DNA from: Ooceraea biroi
Lineage: Eukaryota; Arthropoda; Insecta; Hymenoptera; Formicidae
Length of the DNA stretch: 64,000 nucleotides
Assembly (NCBI RefSeq): GCF_003672135.1
Contig: NC_039516.1
Coordinates: 6,555,838-6,619,837 of the forward strand
Direction of reading: 5' to 3'
Below, piece by piece: positions 36,701 to 48,710 of this stretch (positions are counted from its first letter, which is position 1; the number at the start of each line of letters is the position of its first letter). The notes beneath the pieces were generated by a model. The model searched no databases and was not told the origin of the DNA. It worked only from the letters and a program-made list of their open reading frames with translations. A program made the position numbers and the translations under genes.

Positions 36701-38600
36701 AATGCGTCGTTCAGCGCAGCGGCGATATAAATCATTTTCCATGCATTCGACTGGCAAACTTGCGGAGATATTTAATATAAAGACCGGTATCCTTGTCTCT
36801 GTGACAGGAGAATCTGCGTGAAATTTTAAAAATAATTTTGTACAGGGATGTACGTATGTCGAACGCTCAGTTTGATTGATACTATTATCCCGCGCAAGGC
36901 GGTTCAACTATTTCACATCACAACGATACGTATCTCATATTTTGATGTCGTACGTTCCTTTTTTTTTGAACGTTATTACGGGATCCTGTCACCGGATCAA
37001 GTTGTCACAATGATCGCCATGATCGTTAACTACCTTTTCGATTTACTCTTAGATAGATCTCACTTTCTCTGCCCTTATATCCGCATCCACCTCGAGCGGG
37101 CGTGTTTCGTAGAGTCATGCTAATGAAGGATGATTATGCCAAAACATGCGCTATCAGCGTCTTCGATCTGACAACGTGAAATCGGTGATCGACTGCTGGT
37201 CATGACGAGTCATTGACGTTTACATCTACCGTTACGGTGCCATTACACGGCGTACAACAGAATGTTGCAATGTAACTTCTGCGTCGTACGTTACGATCGA
37301 TATCGGGACCCACTCGCGAAAAAATCTACTCTCCGCCCGATCGACGAGAGATACAAAGCACGCAGGCGGGGAATTTGAAAGTATTCGATGTTTCGTTACT
37401 GCGTCTCGTTAGCCGGGATTAATTACGAGCCACTCTACTAACGACCGCCATTTTCAACGCCTCCTTCCCTTGCGTTTAACCCGCGCGTATCTCTCTCTCT
37501 TTCTTTCTCCCTTTTTCTCTTATTCTCTCCCCCTACCGACGATCTTAACGAGAGCTCGAAAGCTAAGAGCCGGTGTGCATCGAGCTACCGTCGCTGGCCT
37601 CGATTTGTCAACCCATTAGACAAATCCCAAGTAGGAACGAGAAGTGTCGGATCGGGGCTTACGTCGGATCAGTAAGCCGTCGTCTATCTCGCGAGGAGAC
37701 AACTCTCATTACCGTCATAGATGCCTTTGCGTTCCTTGGGCGAGCGCTTTTCGAAAAATTCACGTCCAGCTACTCATAAATCATCAGTCACGCTAAAGAA
37801 AAGGGCGACGCGTATTAGCAGTAACTAAGAGCCGCGTTTGACACGTGTCGTATCTTAACTGTAATAACAGTTATTGAGGAAGAAACAAGAATTATTATAC
37901 CGCGTCAAAAGGAATGGAAAGATTTTTCTTTCTATTTCGATGGATCGGATTGTTCTCCGCGCGTGTACCACATTTGCGCGGCCACGTCGCGTCGAAATTA
38001 AATTGTTATTCTGGAAATACCAGCGACACGTCGACGCACTCGAATACGCATTGCACTTTTGAAAAATTCGACATCACTCACGGTGACCGGTACATGTATC
38101 CGTAATAACGCGTGTGTCGATTCCGGTTTACAGCGCGATCGTGTATATTACTTAGCGAATTTGACAGCGCGCGTATACTGCATGTGTCCTGCTTTTCCCC
38201 GAAGTAATCGATCGATCGTGACACACACACGCACGGTCCACCTTCGACGATATCTTAATTGCACCGACGAAATTAATTCGCCGTTGCTCCGCCGAGATAC
38301 TGCCGTCAGATTAATCCCCCGATGTCTTTTCCCCCGGGGGCCCGCCCGTCCGTCGTAGCGGTTTCGTAATTATTTTTTCATGCCCGGGAATTGGTTAGGC
38401 TCCCTTAATCTGTTTATTACGACGAAGCGTCGAGGCGTGCGGTGCGTCCGTTAATCCAGTTCTCAAGCACAGTCGCCTTGATTACTCCGGTTAATGAAGG
38501 TTTAACATGAAAAACACATGTGAGATCTGCGCGCGGCACTCGAAAATTCTCGCATTCACGGATTACGCCGAATCGGCTGCGTTATCGTCCAATTAACTGT
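33770..38600. other. non-coding block
   Basis: No gene is recognised. The stretch 33790-33960 is pyrimidine-rich. The stretches 35220-35460 and 36050-36230 are AT-rich. Around 35440-36060 CpG is less dense than elsewhere, and short frames (35471-35710 minus, 35854-36057 plus) lack recognisable motifs. A CT tract lies at 37490-37533. Confidence 0.55.
37490..37533. repeat. CT-rich polypyrimidine tract
   Basis: TCTCTCTCTCTTTCTTTCTC and onward, about 44 bases of C and T on the plus strand, that is GA-rich on the minus strand. It is low-complexity sequence. Confidence 0.75.
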
Positions 38601-38743
38601 CAATTAACGCATGGAGGTAACTGTGGCGGATGCGAACCAATACATTTGGAGAATGCCGTGATATGACGACGGGAGAAGAGAGATCGAAGAGAAGGATGCG
38701 GTGATTCTTTGCAAATCGGAGTTGCAGTGAAATGAGAACCAAA

Positions 38744-38793
38744 CGAGCGAGCGAGCGAGCGAAAGAAAGAGAGAGAGAGAAAGAAAGACAGAG
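38744..38793. repeat. GCGA and GA tract
   Basis: About four and a half CGAG units pass into GAAAGAAAGAGAGAGAGAGA and further purines to 38793. It is low-complexity sequence with overlapping GAGAG motifs, and it generates the Arg/Glu-rich frame at 38732-38956. Confidence 0.8.
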
Positions 38794-40551
38794 GCTGGAG
38801 AACGAACGTGCATCGGAAAAAAAGCAGGTAGGCGGAATGAGAGGCAGAAAAAGAGGAAGCGAGCGAGAAAGACGAGGAATGAGCGGGCTGAAAGAGCCGA
38901 GGACAGGTGGTTTGCATACGCGTGCTCAGCGCGACGTGCGTGCACACGCGGGCTGAATTTTAATTTTCACTCAGCCGCGGCACGATATTAAGGGCCCGCG
39001 GCGTGTTACGCTCTTCCGCTCTCTCGACGTGTGTCCGCGCGTATCGTGAAAATTCAATTCACCGTCACGGCTCGAGAGACGTGGAAAGAAAGAGCGGCAT
39101 GCGTGGCGCGCGCTCGCCACGGCTTGATCAATCGGCGTAGCAGCGTGGTCGGTTACGCGCCGACTACCCGCTATCAATGAACGCGCCCACGCGCGTTCTC
39201 GAGAGATCGACAAGCTGTCCCTCTTTCCCTCTCGAAGTGGCCCGGACTCGAGCCGCTTGCAAGGTCGTTTAATTCTTATACACCTTCGAGATTGATGTCT
39301 CGAACGCAAAGTAGAGAGAACACTGGTCGGCTCCGTGTCTTTCTGTTTCTCTCACTTTTTCTCCCTTTAGGCGACAAAAGTGAACGGTGCCTTGTGATTG
39401 AGACACATAATGCAAAGTACAATGTACCTACTCGTACTAGTAGTTTGTTCTTGAAGTAGAAATGAGACTGCGAGAAAATATTGACTTAATCGAAAGCTGT
39501 AATCTTTCGTTACAAAGTTGATTAGTTTATTTGAATCGAGAAGATGTACTTATTCAATTATAACGATATATGTTAGCATTTAATAGCATTAGTAATGTTA
39601 TTTATTGAAACATCGTTCTAATTTCTTGATTATGCAACAGAAATTCGTAACATCGAAATGTGATCTTTAATCTGTTCAAATAAACGAAGATTAAAGGAAA
39701 GAGAAAAAATACATGGTGGTCCACGTAATTTATATTTACGTTTCCGGAATGTCCAGAAAATTCCCTACTTTCCTGTAATTTCATAAATTTGGTCGTTCGA
39801 GTTGAGATCAGTTGAGATAAGAAACGTGTATCTCAGATTTCTACATCTTCTTCTAGCTACATGTATCTGTGCACTTGGTACATGCGACGATATCGTCGAA
39901 AGTTGCTTTCGAGATTGCGTTCAGACACCAGCTGTCGGATTATCAATGAGTACGCCTACGCGTGAACCTTTTCTCTTTCTTTCATTTGCACGAGACGAGT
40001 CTTTCTCTCTAAGCGTCACGCGCGGCGCGCCCGATCAGTTCGCAATTACGCGCGAATCGTCTCGTACAAGCGCAAACTCGTAAACACGACTGCAGAAAGA
40101 GCCGGCACGTCGGGAAAGTTTCCTTCGTTCGCCCACGTGAAAATTAGCCTCGAGGTCGACAACTCTCTTCTTCAGAGAAAGAACGAACAGTAAATACTAG
40201 CTGTACAATGTGATCCTGTTTTTCTTCTCGCATTCTATATTTCAAAGCTAGTTCTTTGATGCATTTAATTCTTTCATTACATTTATTATGTTTATTCTGT
40301 TGAAAATAAGTGTGAATAAATTTTGATTTAATTAATGTATGATGCACATTAAAGTATTCGATTTTTAAAACATTTTCTAAAAACAGTTAACTTATTAAAT
40401 TTTTATTTTATCATTGCTTCTTAATAATTTGCAAAAGATTGTCATAAATATTGTCTCATAGAGCGACTTTATCAGCTTCCAAAAAGCTGTGTTTATTTTC
40501 AATATTCGCGTCGCAGGGCACAAAGCGTGGACAAGCGGATTTCGGGGAGAA

Positions 40552-40677
40552 ATAATTACTAATTGCAAATACGGTCATTAAAACGGCAAATGTCAAATGG
40601 TCAATTCACATAATACAAAAGGCAGACAATTAAATTTTCAACGGGTATAATTACTAATTGCAAATACGGGCATTAAA
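40552..40677. repeat. 31-bp near-perfect direct repeat
   Basis: Positions 40552-40582 and 40647-40677 match at 30 of 31 bases, spaced 95 bp start to start, in the same orientation. The unit starts ATAATTACTAATTGCAAAT and ends ATTAAA; the one difference is T versus G after ACGG. It is too long to be coincidence. The unit holds TAAT/ATTA cores and ATTGCAAAT, so paired homeodomain or C/EBP-type sites are possible, but that is inference. Confidence 0.85.
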
Positions 40678-41160
40678 GTCGCGTGGCCGTATAGAAAAAC
40701 AGTCGTAAACGCCCCGCCGGAAATACGCTAAATGATATTGTCGACACACTCCCGCAGCGGAGCTAATGTCCCGACGCATAATTAATTCTGCAATTCTGCC
40801 TGTGTAAACTGTGCGGCGATGAATCGAAGGTGAGGAGTTGGGAGCGTCTCTTTTTCACGCAACCTGGCGCCACATGACGCCACTCTTAAGACAATCACCG
40901 GTTCACGCCTAGGTAAACCGGGAAAATGACGATGGAAATGAGCAAAATGAATACTGTCAATAATGAGCAGCGATCTTGCAATTTCCGTGCTAATCTTGGA
41001 TTACTACGTCATCATTTCTGATCAAGTGATAACGCGAAAAAGAACTTGAAAAAGAAGCCTCACGCGCGTTGCCAATCTTTCGCGAACCCGTCAATTAATT
41101 CGCGGTCGCGATCGACAAGAGTCATCTAATAGCGTGTCGGAGAAAAAGAATATCGATTAC

Positions 41161-41180
41161 GACAGCCCGCCCGGGCTGTC
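41161..41180. repeat. GC-rich 9-bp perfect inverted repeat
   Basis: GACAGCCCG at 41161-41169 pairs with CGGGCTGTC at 41172-41180 with a 2-base centre. It is a strong dyad. There is no T-run and no gene end, so it is not a bacterial-type terminator. Confidence 0.65.
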
Positions 41181-41800
41181 AGGCCACGGCGAACGGGTGT
41201 TTGTCATTAACGCTCGAGATCACTGGCGTGAATTAATATAAATGGCTGCCACCGCTCGAGTCGAAGCGATCCCGGCTGATTTTGTCGGGGTAATTGAATA
41301 CGCGTTGATCCGCCGGGACCGGACCGAGCCGGAAAGACGAGGAGACGACGGGAGGCTACCGGAGGGAGAAAGATAAAAAGGGCAGGAGATCGATCCCTGG
41401 CCCGGTTTTCGCCGCAGCCGGGCCCACGAAGAGAGGACCGGTATAACGCGCATCGCGTCTCGCAGTCCCGGCCGAATTATTACCGCGGCATGCAGATGAG
41501 GGCACGATCGAGATATCGCGTGTACGCGCAGTCGTATGTATGTACCGCGGCTCAAGATAAGATCGGCGCTCCACGGGCCGGCTCGAGCTTCGAGGATTCG
41601 AGATGGAGGCTGAGAGGAGGGATCTCTATCGTCGAGACGAAACGAGACCGATATTACATCCCGTTTTCGCGACGTTTCAGGGGCGCCTTATCGCCTATCA
41701 ACGCGTGGAATTTACGTCGAGCCACATCACGAAAGACGCTTGATCCGTTCCCTCAAATCACGAGAATGCGCGATGAATGAGCAGATTTGAAAGTCTCGAC

Positions 41801-44800
41801 GTTCCAGTTAACGTATAATGAATCGTCTGATGACTTCTTGCGGAGAAGAAAACGAGGGTACGAGAGGCGGGTACGAGTATTCCGCAAACAAATTGAAACG
41901 TCTGGCATTTGAATTATTAATGACAAGACCTAGTCGAACGTCGCAGAAATCGGGACAGGTGTGAAAAATCGCAGCGTGCCTAACGGGCCCATTTATAAAG
42001 TTAATTAAACCTGAGGCCGAAATCCGACTCTTTCGATGCGAACATCATTTTTCAATTACCCGACGTCGTCCGTCACTCAAAGTGACGGTCGCTAAATTAT
42101 TTCGCCAGTCCAATTATTTGACGACGCGACGCGTCCCGATTAATGTAAATTGATTAATTAAAATCGGACGGACCGTGACAAGTGTTTACCGCTTCAGTTA
42201 TACGGTGTGTGCTCGCGCTCCTCGCATCATCGCAGTATCCGTAAACATTCGAGTCCCGCCTCATGAAGTCAGTCTCTCTGAAAAGCAGATCGAGGCAAAG
42301 TAAACGCCGCCGGGTGTTTTCTTCTCTATTATATTCTCGTATTATTATCCGCGTTACGTCATCTTCTATTACGTTTTACATTACGCGTAACACGCTGCTA
42401 TACTTTGTTTTTTGCACACGTTTATCGTTACATTCCGATTGCGTCTAGGCGCAGGACTCGGCTTGCCGCTGCATCAAGACCGGCCCTGCTCTCCCGCGAA
42501 CGGTCGTGCGGTGAATCAGCCGCGCTCGCTCGCCGCGGAGTTACGTAATCGGCGAACACGGTGTGCACACACAATATCTCCGTCGGATATCACTTTGTAG
42601 TCCGACCGCGGGGCCGAGGTGGCCTATCTGATCTCTGCTCCGATGCCTTTGAGAGCGCGAAAGGGAGGAAGCCTTCCTCGGGTTCCTTTTGCCCTCCTGC
42701 ATGCAGCAGCGAGCGACGACCGGCAAGCAGTCTTCCTCTCCCGCATCCCTCTATCTTCCTCTCTCCCTTCCGCACACTGACGGGATGCACATCGCGTAGC
42801 GTCCGCGAATCGATCCGGGAACACGATCCCCGGGATGATTGAACGCTACAGATAACGAATTTCGCGGAAGGAAGGTATCCGAGTCTTGTTTTCGATCGGG
42901 AGTTACTTCCGAATCGATGAATCAATCCGCCTTTGTAACAACCACATTAAGAGGAAGCTATTTTTTAATGTTGCATTGCATAGAATGCGCGCATCGATGA
43001 GTGATTGCGATGTTATACATGCTCCTACATGATTCGTCTTTCATACCAGATGAAGCAACTCTTCTACTTTGAGTATCGCGTGTTGAAATTTATAAATCGA
43101 AAATCTTACTGATTATATAATTCACTTTGAACTCGTGATGATGATCGGAAACTAGTAGCAGTGCACCTCTATGAACCACAGAATCGCATTTCATTCCAAT
43201 ATTACAACGATAAGTACAGCGTTTCCAATAACTTTCTCGATGATTGATCGTTCGATGACGCACCTGTTTCACCATTGATTTTCGAGCATCAAACTTTCAA
43301 TATGGTGATTGTGATATCATGATACGTCGCGAGCATTGCAGATGCTCAAGCAGCAAGACAGAACACGCCGTGCAAACCAGATTCTCGCGATTATGATATC
43401 TCCGACGAAAATGTTGTCCCGTGGATCCGCTGCTCCAGCTGGCGCGTAACACGGGATTCGCTCGATTTCCCCATAAATCAAAGTCGTCGCCCGCTAAACG
43501 GTACAACGTTATCCTCGTGGAGTGTGTGAGGGACGGACGCGGAGGAGCGGGACTTGGCGAGCGCGCGAGAGGAAAAGGAAGACGCGCGAGAGAGCGGAGA
43601 ACGAAGAGTCACTCGACTGCATTTATCGCGCGAGCATTAACCAGCTCACTCAGAGGCTACGCAAACATTGCAAACACTCGTCGGGCCTGACGAGATGACT
43701 GACAAACACTGGCTCGAGAGCGGCAAGGCGACGTTTGAGTTTGGCGTGTGTAGCCGTGGGCGATGTGCACGAACGATGCACCGGAGGATGGATACAACCT
43801 AATGGCTACTCGAGGAAAGCATAAACAATAGTTAGCTTTTGAGCAATGGCATACATCAGTTAGCATTTCATCCAGCAATCATGGTCGCGATCAGTACATC
43901 CGTCCCTCGCATTCTGTACAGATTTCATACTGGATTATAACAATGTTATTTGAAGCAAATGTCTCTCGTCATTCGTTGAATTTTGGATATATTCGAAATA
44001 TAATTACGAAATATTAGTGTAACTTTTTTGACAATTGGAGATGTAATTAATACTGTGTGATTACTAAAAATAATTTTATATTTTTCTAATAAAATAATAA
44101 TCATCAAGAAAGTAGGATGAAGTGGAAAGTATCGCAGATAACCAGGACAGGAATCCAGAGATTAAAAGTTGAGTAATTTTCCTCGACAGCAATTTCAGCA
44201 TAGCTGAATGCATCACTACTCTCCCGACGACGTAGGAGTCGTATGACGTCATTCAACCAGCTGTTGCATTAGCGAGGAAAATAAAAAGCAATGCCAGAGT
44301 CGCAATAGCTCGCGGGATGATATTATTAATGACAACAAATGTGCGGCTCTCTTCGAGCGCCACTAGACTGTCAGTTGTCTAGGAATACCTAATTGATGAG
44401 TTTTGCCACATGCACTTTGCACGATGAGTTTGCGTAACGAAGTGTGTAACTATTTATTGTATAATACAAAAAGCGAGAAGCCTGAGAAGAAATTTACTTC
44501 GGCACGACGCGTCGCGACGTAAAGAAATAAATTGCTATGCTTGATTATATCTTAATCTTACGCTTTCGTAAGAAAAAGTTTAATTACAGAAAACCAACTT
44601 GCATAAAACAACATGCATAAAAGAAAAAATCAACAAAAACTGTATCGAGTACAGGAATTAATAAATGATCGAATATATTATAATACAGAATAAGAATAAA
44701 AATGCAAACGGATGTCAAAAAGCCAGTCGAGAAGCTATTTCCCAAGCACCGAGAGTAAAAGGCGGCAAATGGAATAACGACGTGAATGGGAATCTCGATG

Positions 44801-45624
44801 GGAAGTCAAAGAGGGATAATCAAAGAATGATAATGACGCCGGGGGAACGGACGAGTCACTTTTCCCGCCTCTCGGCTGCACTGACGGAGCGGCGAGCCGG
44901 CGAGCTGCTAACAGAATGGGGCAAGGATGCACGAAACGCGAACAGCACGACAGCGGTCGGTGTCGTAAATGAGACGCAGTTGCACGCGAAAGGATCGTCT
45001 CTAGGTCACTGCCCAACGAAAGTTACGTCAGGTTTGGATATGGTAATACCGCATTCCAGCACCGACACCTTCGCCAGCCAGCCAGCCTCGCTCGAACCCT
45101 CGCTTTCGTCGTCTCTCGCTTCCTCTCGTGCGTTCATCGTATCTCCTGTCGCGAGTCGCTTAGAGTGTGCCTGCGATTATCTTGAAAACCCACTATTACT
45201 TGAGTCGCGAGCGCGCACGCGGTCCCGGTACCTCATTAATAACGTCCCCTTAATAACGGTATTTCGTAGATAATCTCTCGCCGCCGCGTGCGCGCTTCCG
45301 GTACGTACACACACTCCAGTGTGAATTATTTACACGCAAATCGGTAACGACGGCGAAGAAACGTGCCGTATATTAGTCGCGGCAAGCTAATGCCACGTGG
45401 CGGCACGTGGCACGATTGAGACTGCGTGAGAGATCTCCGCGTCGTCTACGAGGCATCAATAAAAGAAAAAATGTTCAAAAAATAATTAGCAATTTTTCGG
45501 ATTGAAGTCGTGTCCGATTAAAGTCTGTTGTAGTCGTATTTTTCACCGAGACGAAATCGTGGGGACTTGAGGGCGTTTCCGAAAGTAATTACCGGTCCTC
45601 ACGGGTCTCCTTCCGTCGCGCGGG
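41801..45624. other. non-coding block with paired E-boxes
   Basis: No gene is recognised. AT-rich stretches lie at 43910-44110 and 44520-44700. A frame of 202 codons at 44665-45273 starts with an ATG in AT-rich DNA but runs through unrelated compositions (Asn/Lys-rich, then Ser-rich) with no domain, and is treated as background. The E-box dyad lies at 45391-45412. Confidence 0.55.
45391..45412. promoter_or_regulatory. paired CACGTG E-boxes in a perfect inverted repeat
   Basis: TGCCACGTG at 45391-45399 pairs with CACGTGGCA at 45404-45412 across GCGG. Each arm holds a CACGTG E-box (45394-45399 and 45404-45409), exactly 10 bp apart, so both face the same side of the helix. CACGTG is bound by bHLH dimers such as Myc/Max, USF and Clock/Cycle. 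Tandem E-boxes at short spacing are typical of Clock/Cycle targets. The motif is seen; the binding factor and target gene are inference. Confidence 0.45.
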
Positions 45625-45843
45625 ATGGCTGATAACGATCTTTTATGTATGGTATTATTTCACAGGATCGCGCGCGTGCTCCATCGACGAACGACGGCGA
45701 CGTTCGAAGGAACCGACACCACTAGGAAATCGTACACCACGGTCTCGTGGACCCTCCCTCATGGAGATAAACGTCGATCCGGAGGGACAGATAAAGATCG
45801 CGTGAATAACGATTCGAGCGAGATAAGTATCACCGATAAATAA
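45625..45843 (+). CDS. candidate ORF, 72 codons, product unknown
   Basis: The ATG has G at -3 and G at +4. The peptide begins MADNDLLCMVLFHRIARVL and its second half is hydrophilic (GGTDKDRVNNDSSEISITDK at the C-terminus), an ordinary soluble composition. An acceptor-like TTATTTCACAG lies inside at about codon 13, so the downstream part could instead be an exon. It starts about 210 bp after the paired E-boxes. No family is recognised. Confidence 0.13.
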   Translation: MADNDLLCMVLFHRIARVLHRRTTATFEGTDTTRKSYTTVSWTLPHGDKRRSGGTDKDRVNNDSSEISITDK

Positions 45844-48604
45844 GCGCCCTGAGCTTTCGTAAGTCGCATTAGCCGCGATCGTTAAATTTCACGGTTGCGG
45901 TGTCCTTTTATAGATCTCTAAATAATTCTCCGTTTCTCTCTTGCAGACGTGCACGCCATATCCACTTTCCGCGCTATACTTGTAGTTTTCGCGACCGGTC
46001 CGTAACGCGTGACGGATATCCGCCATAATCCTCGACGAGCCGACGCTTCTTCTTTCAAGAGCATCACCGGATGCTGGACAGACAAACAAACGTGAAGCAT
46101 AATCAGCGACCCAGTGATAAATCGTTCGCGAGCACACGTTTTCGAAAGTGCGGCTGCGTGCTCACGGGCGGCCTTCGTGTGACTCGTAAAGAGCAATCGA
46201 TAAGGTCGGTAACTAATTGCGCGCAGGAGTTACATCAGCTTTATATCTCAAATTAAACTAATAACCGGCGAAAGCGGCCTCGCCAAAAATGGCGCGAAAA
46301 CGAAAGCGCGCCGACAAAAGAGCCACGGCGCGAGATTTCGAGCTGGCTTCGCGCTTCGAGGGATTGATTGCACGGGATCGGACGATGGAGGGAAAAAAGT
46401 ACCGCCAAAAGAAGCCAACGCGTGGCGGTGGATCGTGCGGACGATCGATCTAGCGCAACGCGCGATCCTGACGGATCGTTGACCGAAATCCGCGTCTCTG
46501 GCAGCGCGATCGTGCTCGTTCGCCAAGTGACTCGGTGCGCTGCGATTGTTCGTACCACGCGTGCGCTAGCGGTGGTTCTTCAACGCAACACACTAGACTG
46601 CTAAATGAGCCCGATCGTCTAAAGTATTTACGTACAATGTTGCGCGTGCGTGAATTACAGTGTGTGCGCTACCGCGAATGCTGCCAAGACATTCTTCAGA
46701 CTGCTATTAATTTCAGCCAATTAAAATTCAGTCACTTTTCGCGGACGTATCGCGTCGCGCGTCTGCTCTCGCTCGAACAAATCACGGCTGACAGAAAATC
46801 CCATTTTCTAAGCTCTTGAATTAATGAATAAACAGAAGCTGCACGAACGTCTTCGTCAGTATAACAATTTATAGATACGTTTCGCTGTAAGAAAGATTAT
46901 ATCACTTTTGCTAAACTAATTACACATTGTGTCTGTCCTGCGTACGATTTGTTATTATTGATTTATGTCGGTGTTTCTTCGTGCGAGAAAGTTAATGATC
47001 CAGTGCATTACGTTGAAGTCGCGGGAGTAGAACGTGCCGGGCGTCGTGCAATTGTCGAGGAAATAACGCGCGTCGAAATTCGCGCTCGTTAAACCGTCAG
47101 TTACCGGCAGCGTCGCGTAGTACGGCAGCGCAGCCGGCTATTTTTAATGGGCGTGACCGCGAATCCCGAGGCAGAACTCGAAAGCGATCTCCTCTCACAG
47201 ATCTGCGGATCGATCTGGGCGCGATGTTAATTATTTCCCGCGCCGGAACCGCACGCGCGTAAATCAATCCTCGCCGTTCGCGGCGACGACGCCGGGCACT
47301 CGCGAGCGGAGGCGAGGACGCGGATTTTTAACAATAACGAGCGCGCACGTGCGAAAAAGCGAAGAAGCGTCTTCGCGCGAGTAATTGAGTTGCCGGTGAT
47401 GGCTTTTACGCACGGCTCGTATCGCGAGATCGTTGTGCTTTTAGGGCTTGGTGAGATCCGCGGGATAAGAACGCACCTTGTAAATAACGTAATCTGTTGA
47501 GGGGCGTGTGAGGATCCGCCGCTCGGAGAGGAAAACGCGAGTAGTACCCACCCGGGAGTACCGTTTTGCAGATTGGAGCACGTGTGGTAATAACGCGCAG
47601 CATCCTGCTGGTGCCATTAACACATTTATGCCGGCGTTATCAGATCCACGGCGGATACGAGTACGCGGGGGATCCAGCGAGCGAGGGTGTCGAACGGAAA
47701 GCGCGACGCGAGGGGAAGACGTCGTGGGTGGAAGCGACGAGCATCTGATAAATGAAGGCACCACGGGGAACAAAATTGTTTGTTGCACATGCGGGTACTT
47801 TGTAATTCTTGCATTATCGTCATCGGAATCCCACGAAAGTTTCATGACACGTGGATCGAAAGTCACTTTCTTCTGCTCTTTCTTAGAAGAAACAAAGCTG
47901 CCTAGTTGCTAATATGCATTGTCTATGTTTTTGCGTAGGTGCTTTATAATTGTTTTAATGTGTATTTATAACTCCGTTGTTACTGCTGTCGTAATCGTTT
48001 ACTCCCTCTTTATGTAATTTATACAAAATATATGTCATGAATATTAATTTCTTAAATCGATTGATTTTATCTTTTAAAATGATAACTGCAACAAAATGTC
48101 ATGTAATAAAGTAGCAAATGCATATGTAGGTACTTGGTAATTTACCTCGGCATACAGCATCACACGATCTTTCGCGAATCAGGCGACATCAATTGCAACC
48201 GATCGCAATGATTAAACGCTACATAAAATCCGGCCAGTAATACGACAGTGCGATAAGAAACACGAATTCGCAGTCCGGAAAGTGCGCCGGGCATCGAAAC
48301 GCGGACTCGGGTACTATATCGTCGATTAAACGGCACTTTTGTCGGCGCGATAAAACTCGTTACGGTACACCTACCTTGGTAGCGAATTAAGCGGAATAAT
48401 GAACGGCGGAGGAGCCGTACGTACACGGCCGAGTTTTGATTAATCGAGACCAGGCCACCATCGATTGGGCGCCAATTTGTCTTGTCGAGGCACGAAAAAT
48501 TCGTACGTTATTAATGGCGTCCGCCGCACCGCCGCCGAACGGAAGAACTGGAAAAGGCAGAAGAGGAGTCATCGCTCGATCGGACTTACTCGAGAGTATT
48601 TGCA

Positions 48605-48618
48605 CGCGCGCGCGCGCG
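48605..48618. repeat. (CG)7 run
   Basis: Fourteen bases of pure CG alternation, in a CpG-rich context. Confidence 0.85.
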
Positions 48619-48660
48619 AATTTTTGTCCCTTCACATTTTCTTAAACGTATATCACATCA

Positions 48661-48710
48661 GGGAAGAGAGAAAGAGAAGAATAAAGATCGAGCGAGAGAA
48701 AGAGAAGAAG
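48661..48710. repeat. GA-rich polypurine tract
   Basis: GGGAAGAGAGAAAGAGAAGA followed by further purine-rich sequence to 48710, with only three pyrimidines. It is low-complexity sequence. Confidence 0.65.

Larger units (their letters stand above)
38601..41800. other. non-coding block with direct and inverted repeats
   Basis: No gene is recognised. A GCGA/GA tract lies at 38744-38793, with antisense frames that are Ser/Phe/Leu-rich mirror images. AT-rich DNA occupies 39400-39800 and 40200-40520. The 31-bp direct repeat (40552-40677) and a GC-rich hairpin (41161-41180) lie in the middle. Confidence 0.55.

Noticed and set aside
44665..45273. 202-codon plus-strand ATG frame
   Set aside because: The composition shifts with local base composition from Asn/Lys-rich to Ser-rich, and no motif or homology is recognised.
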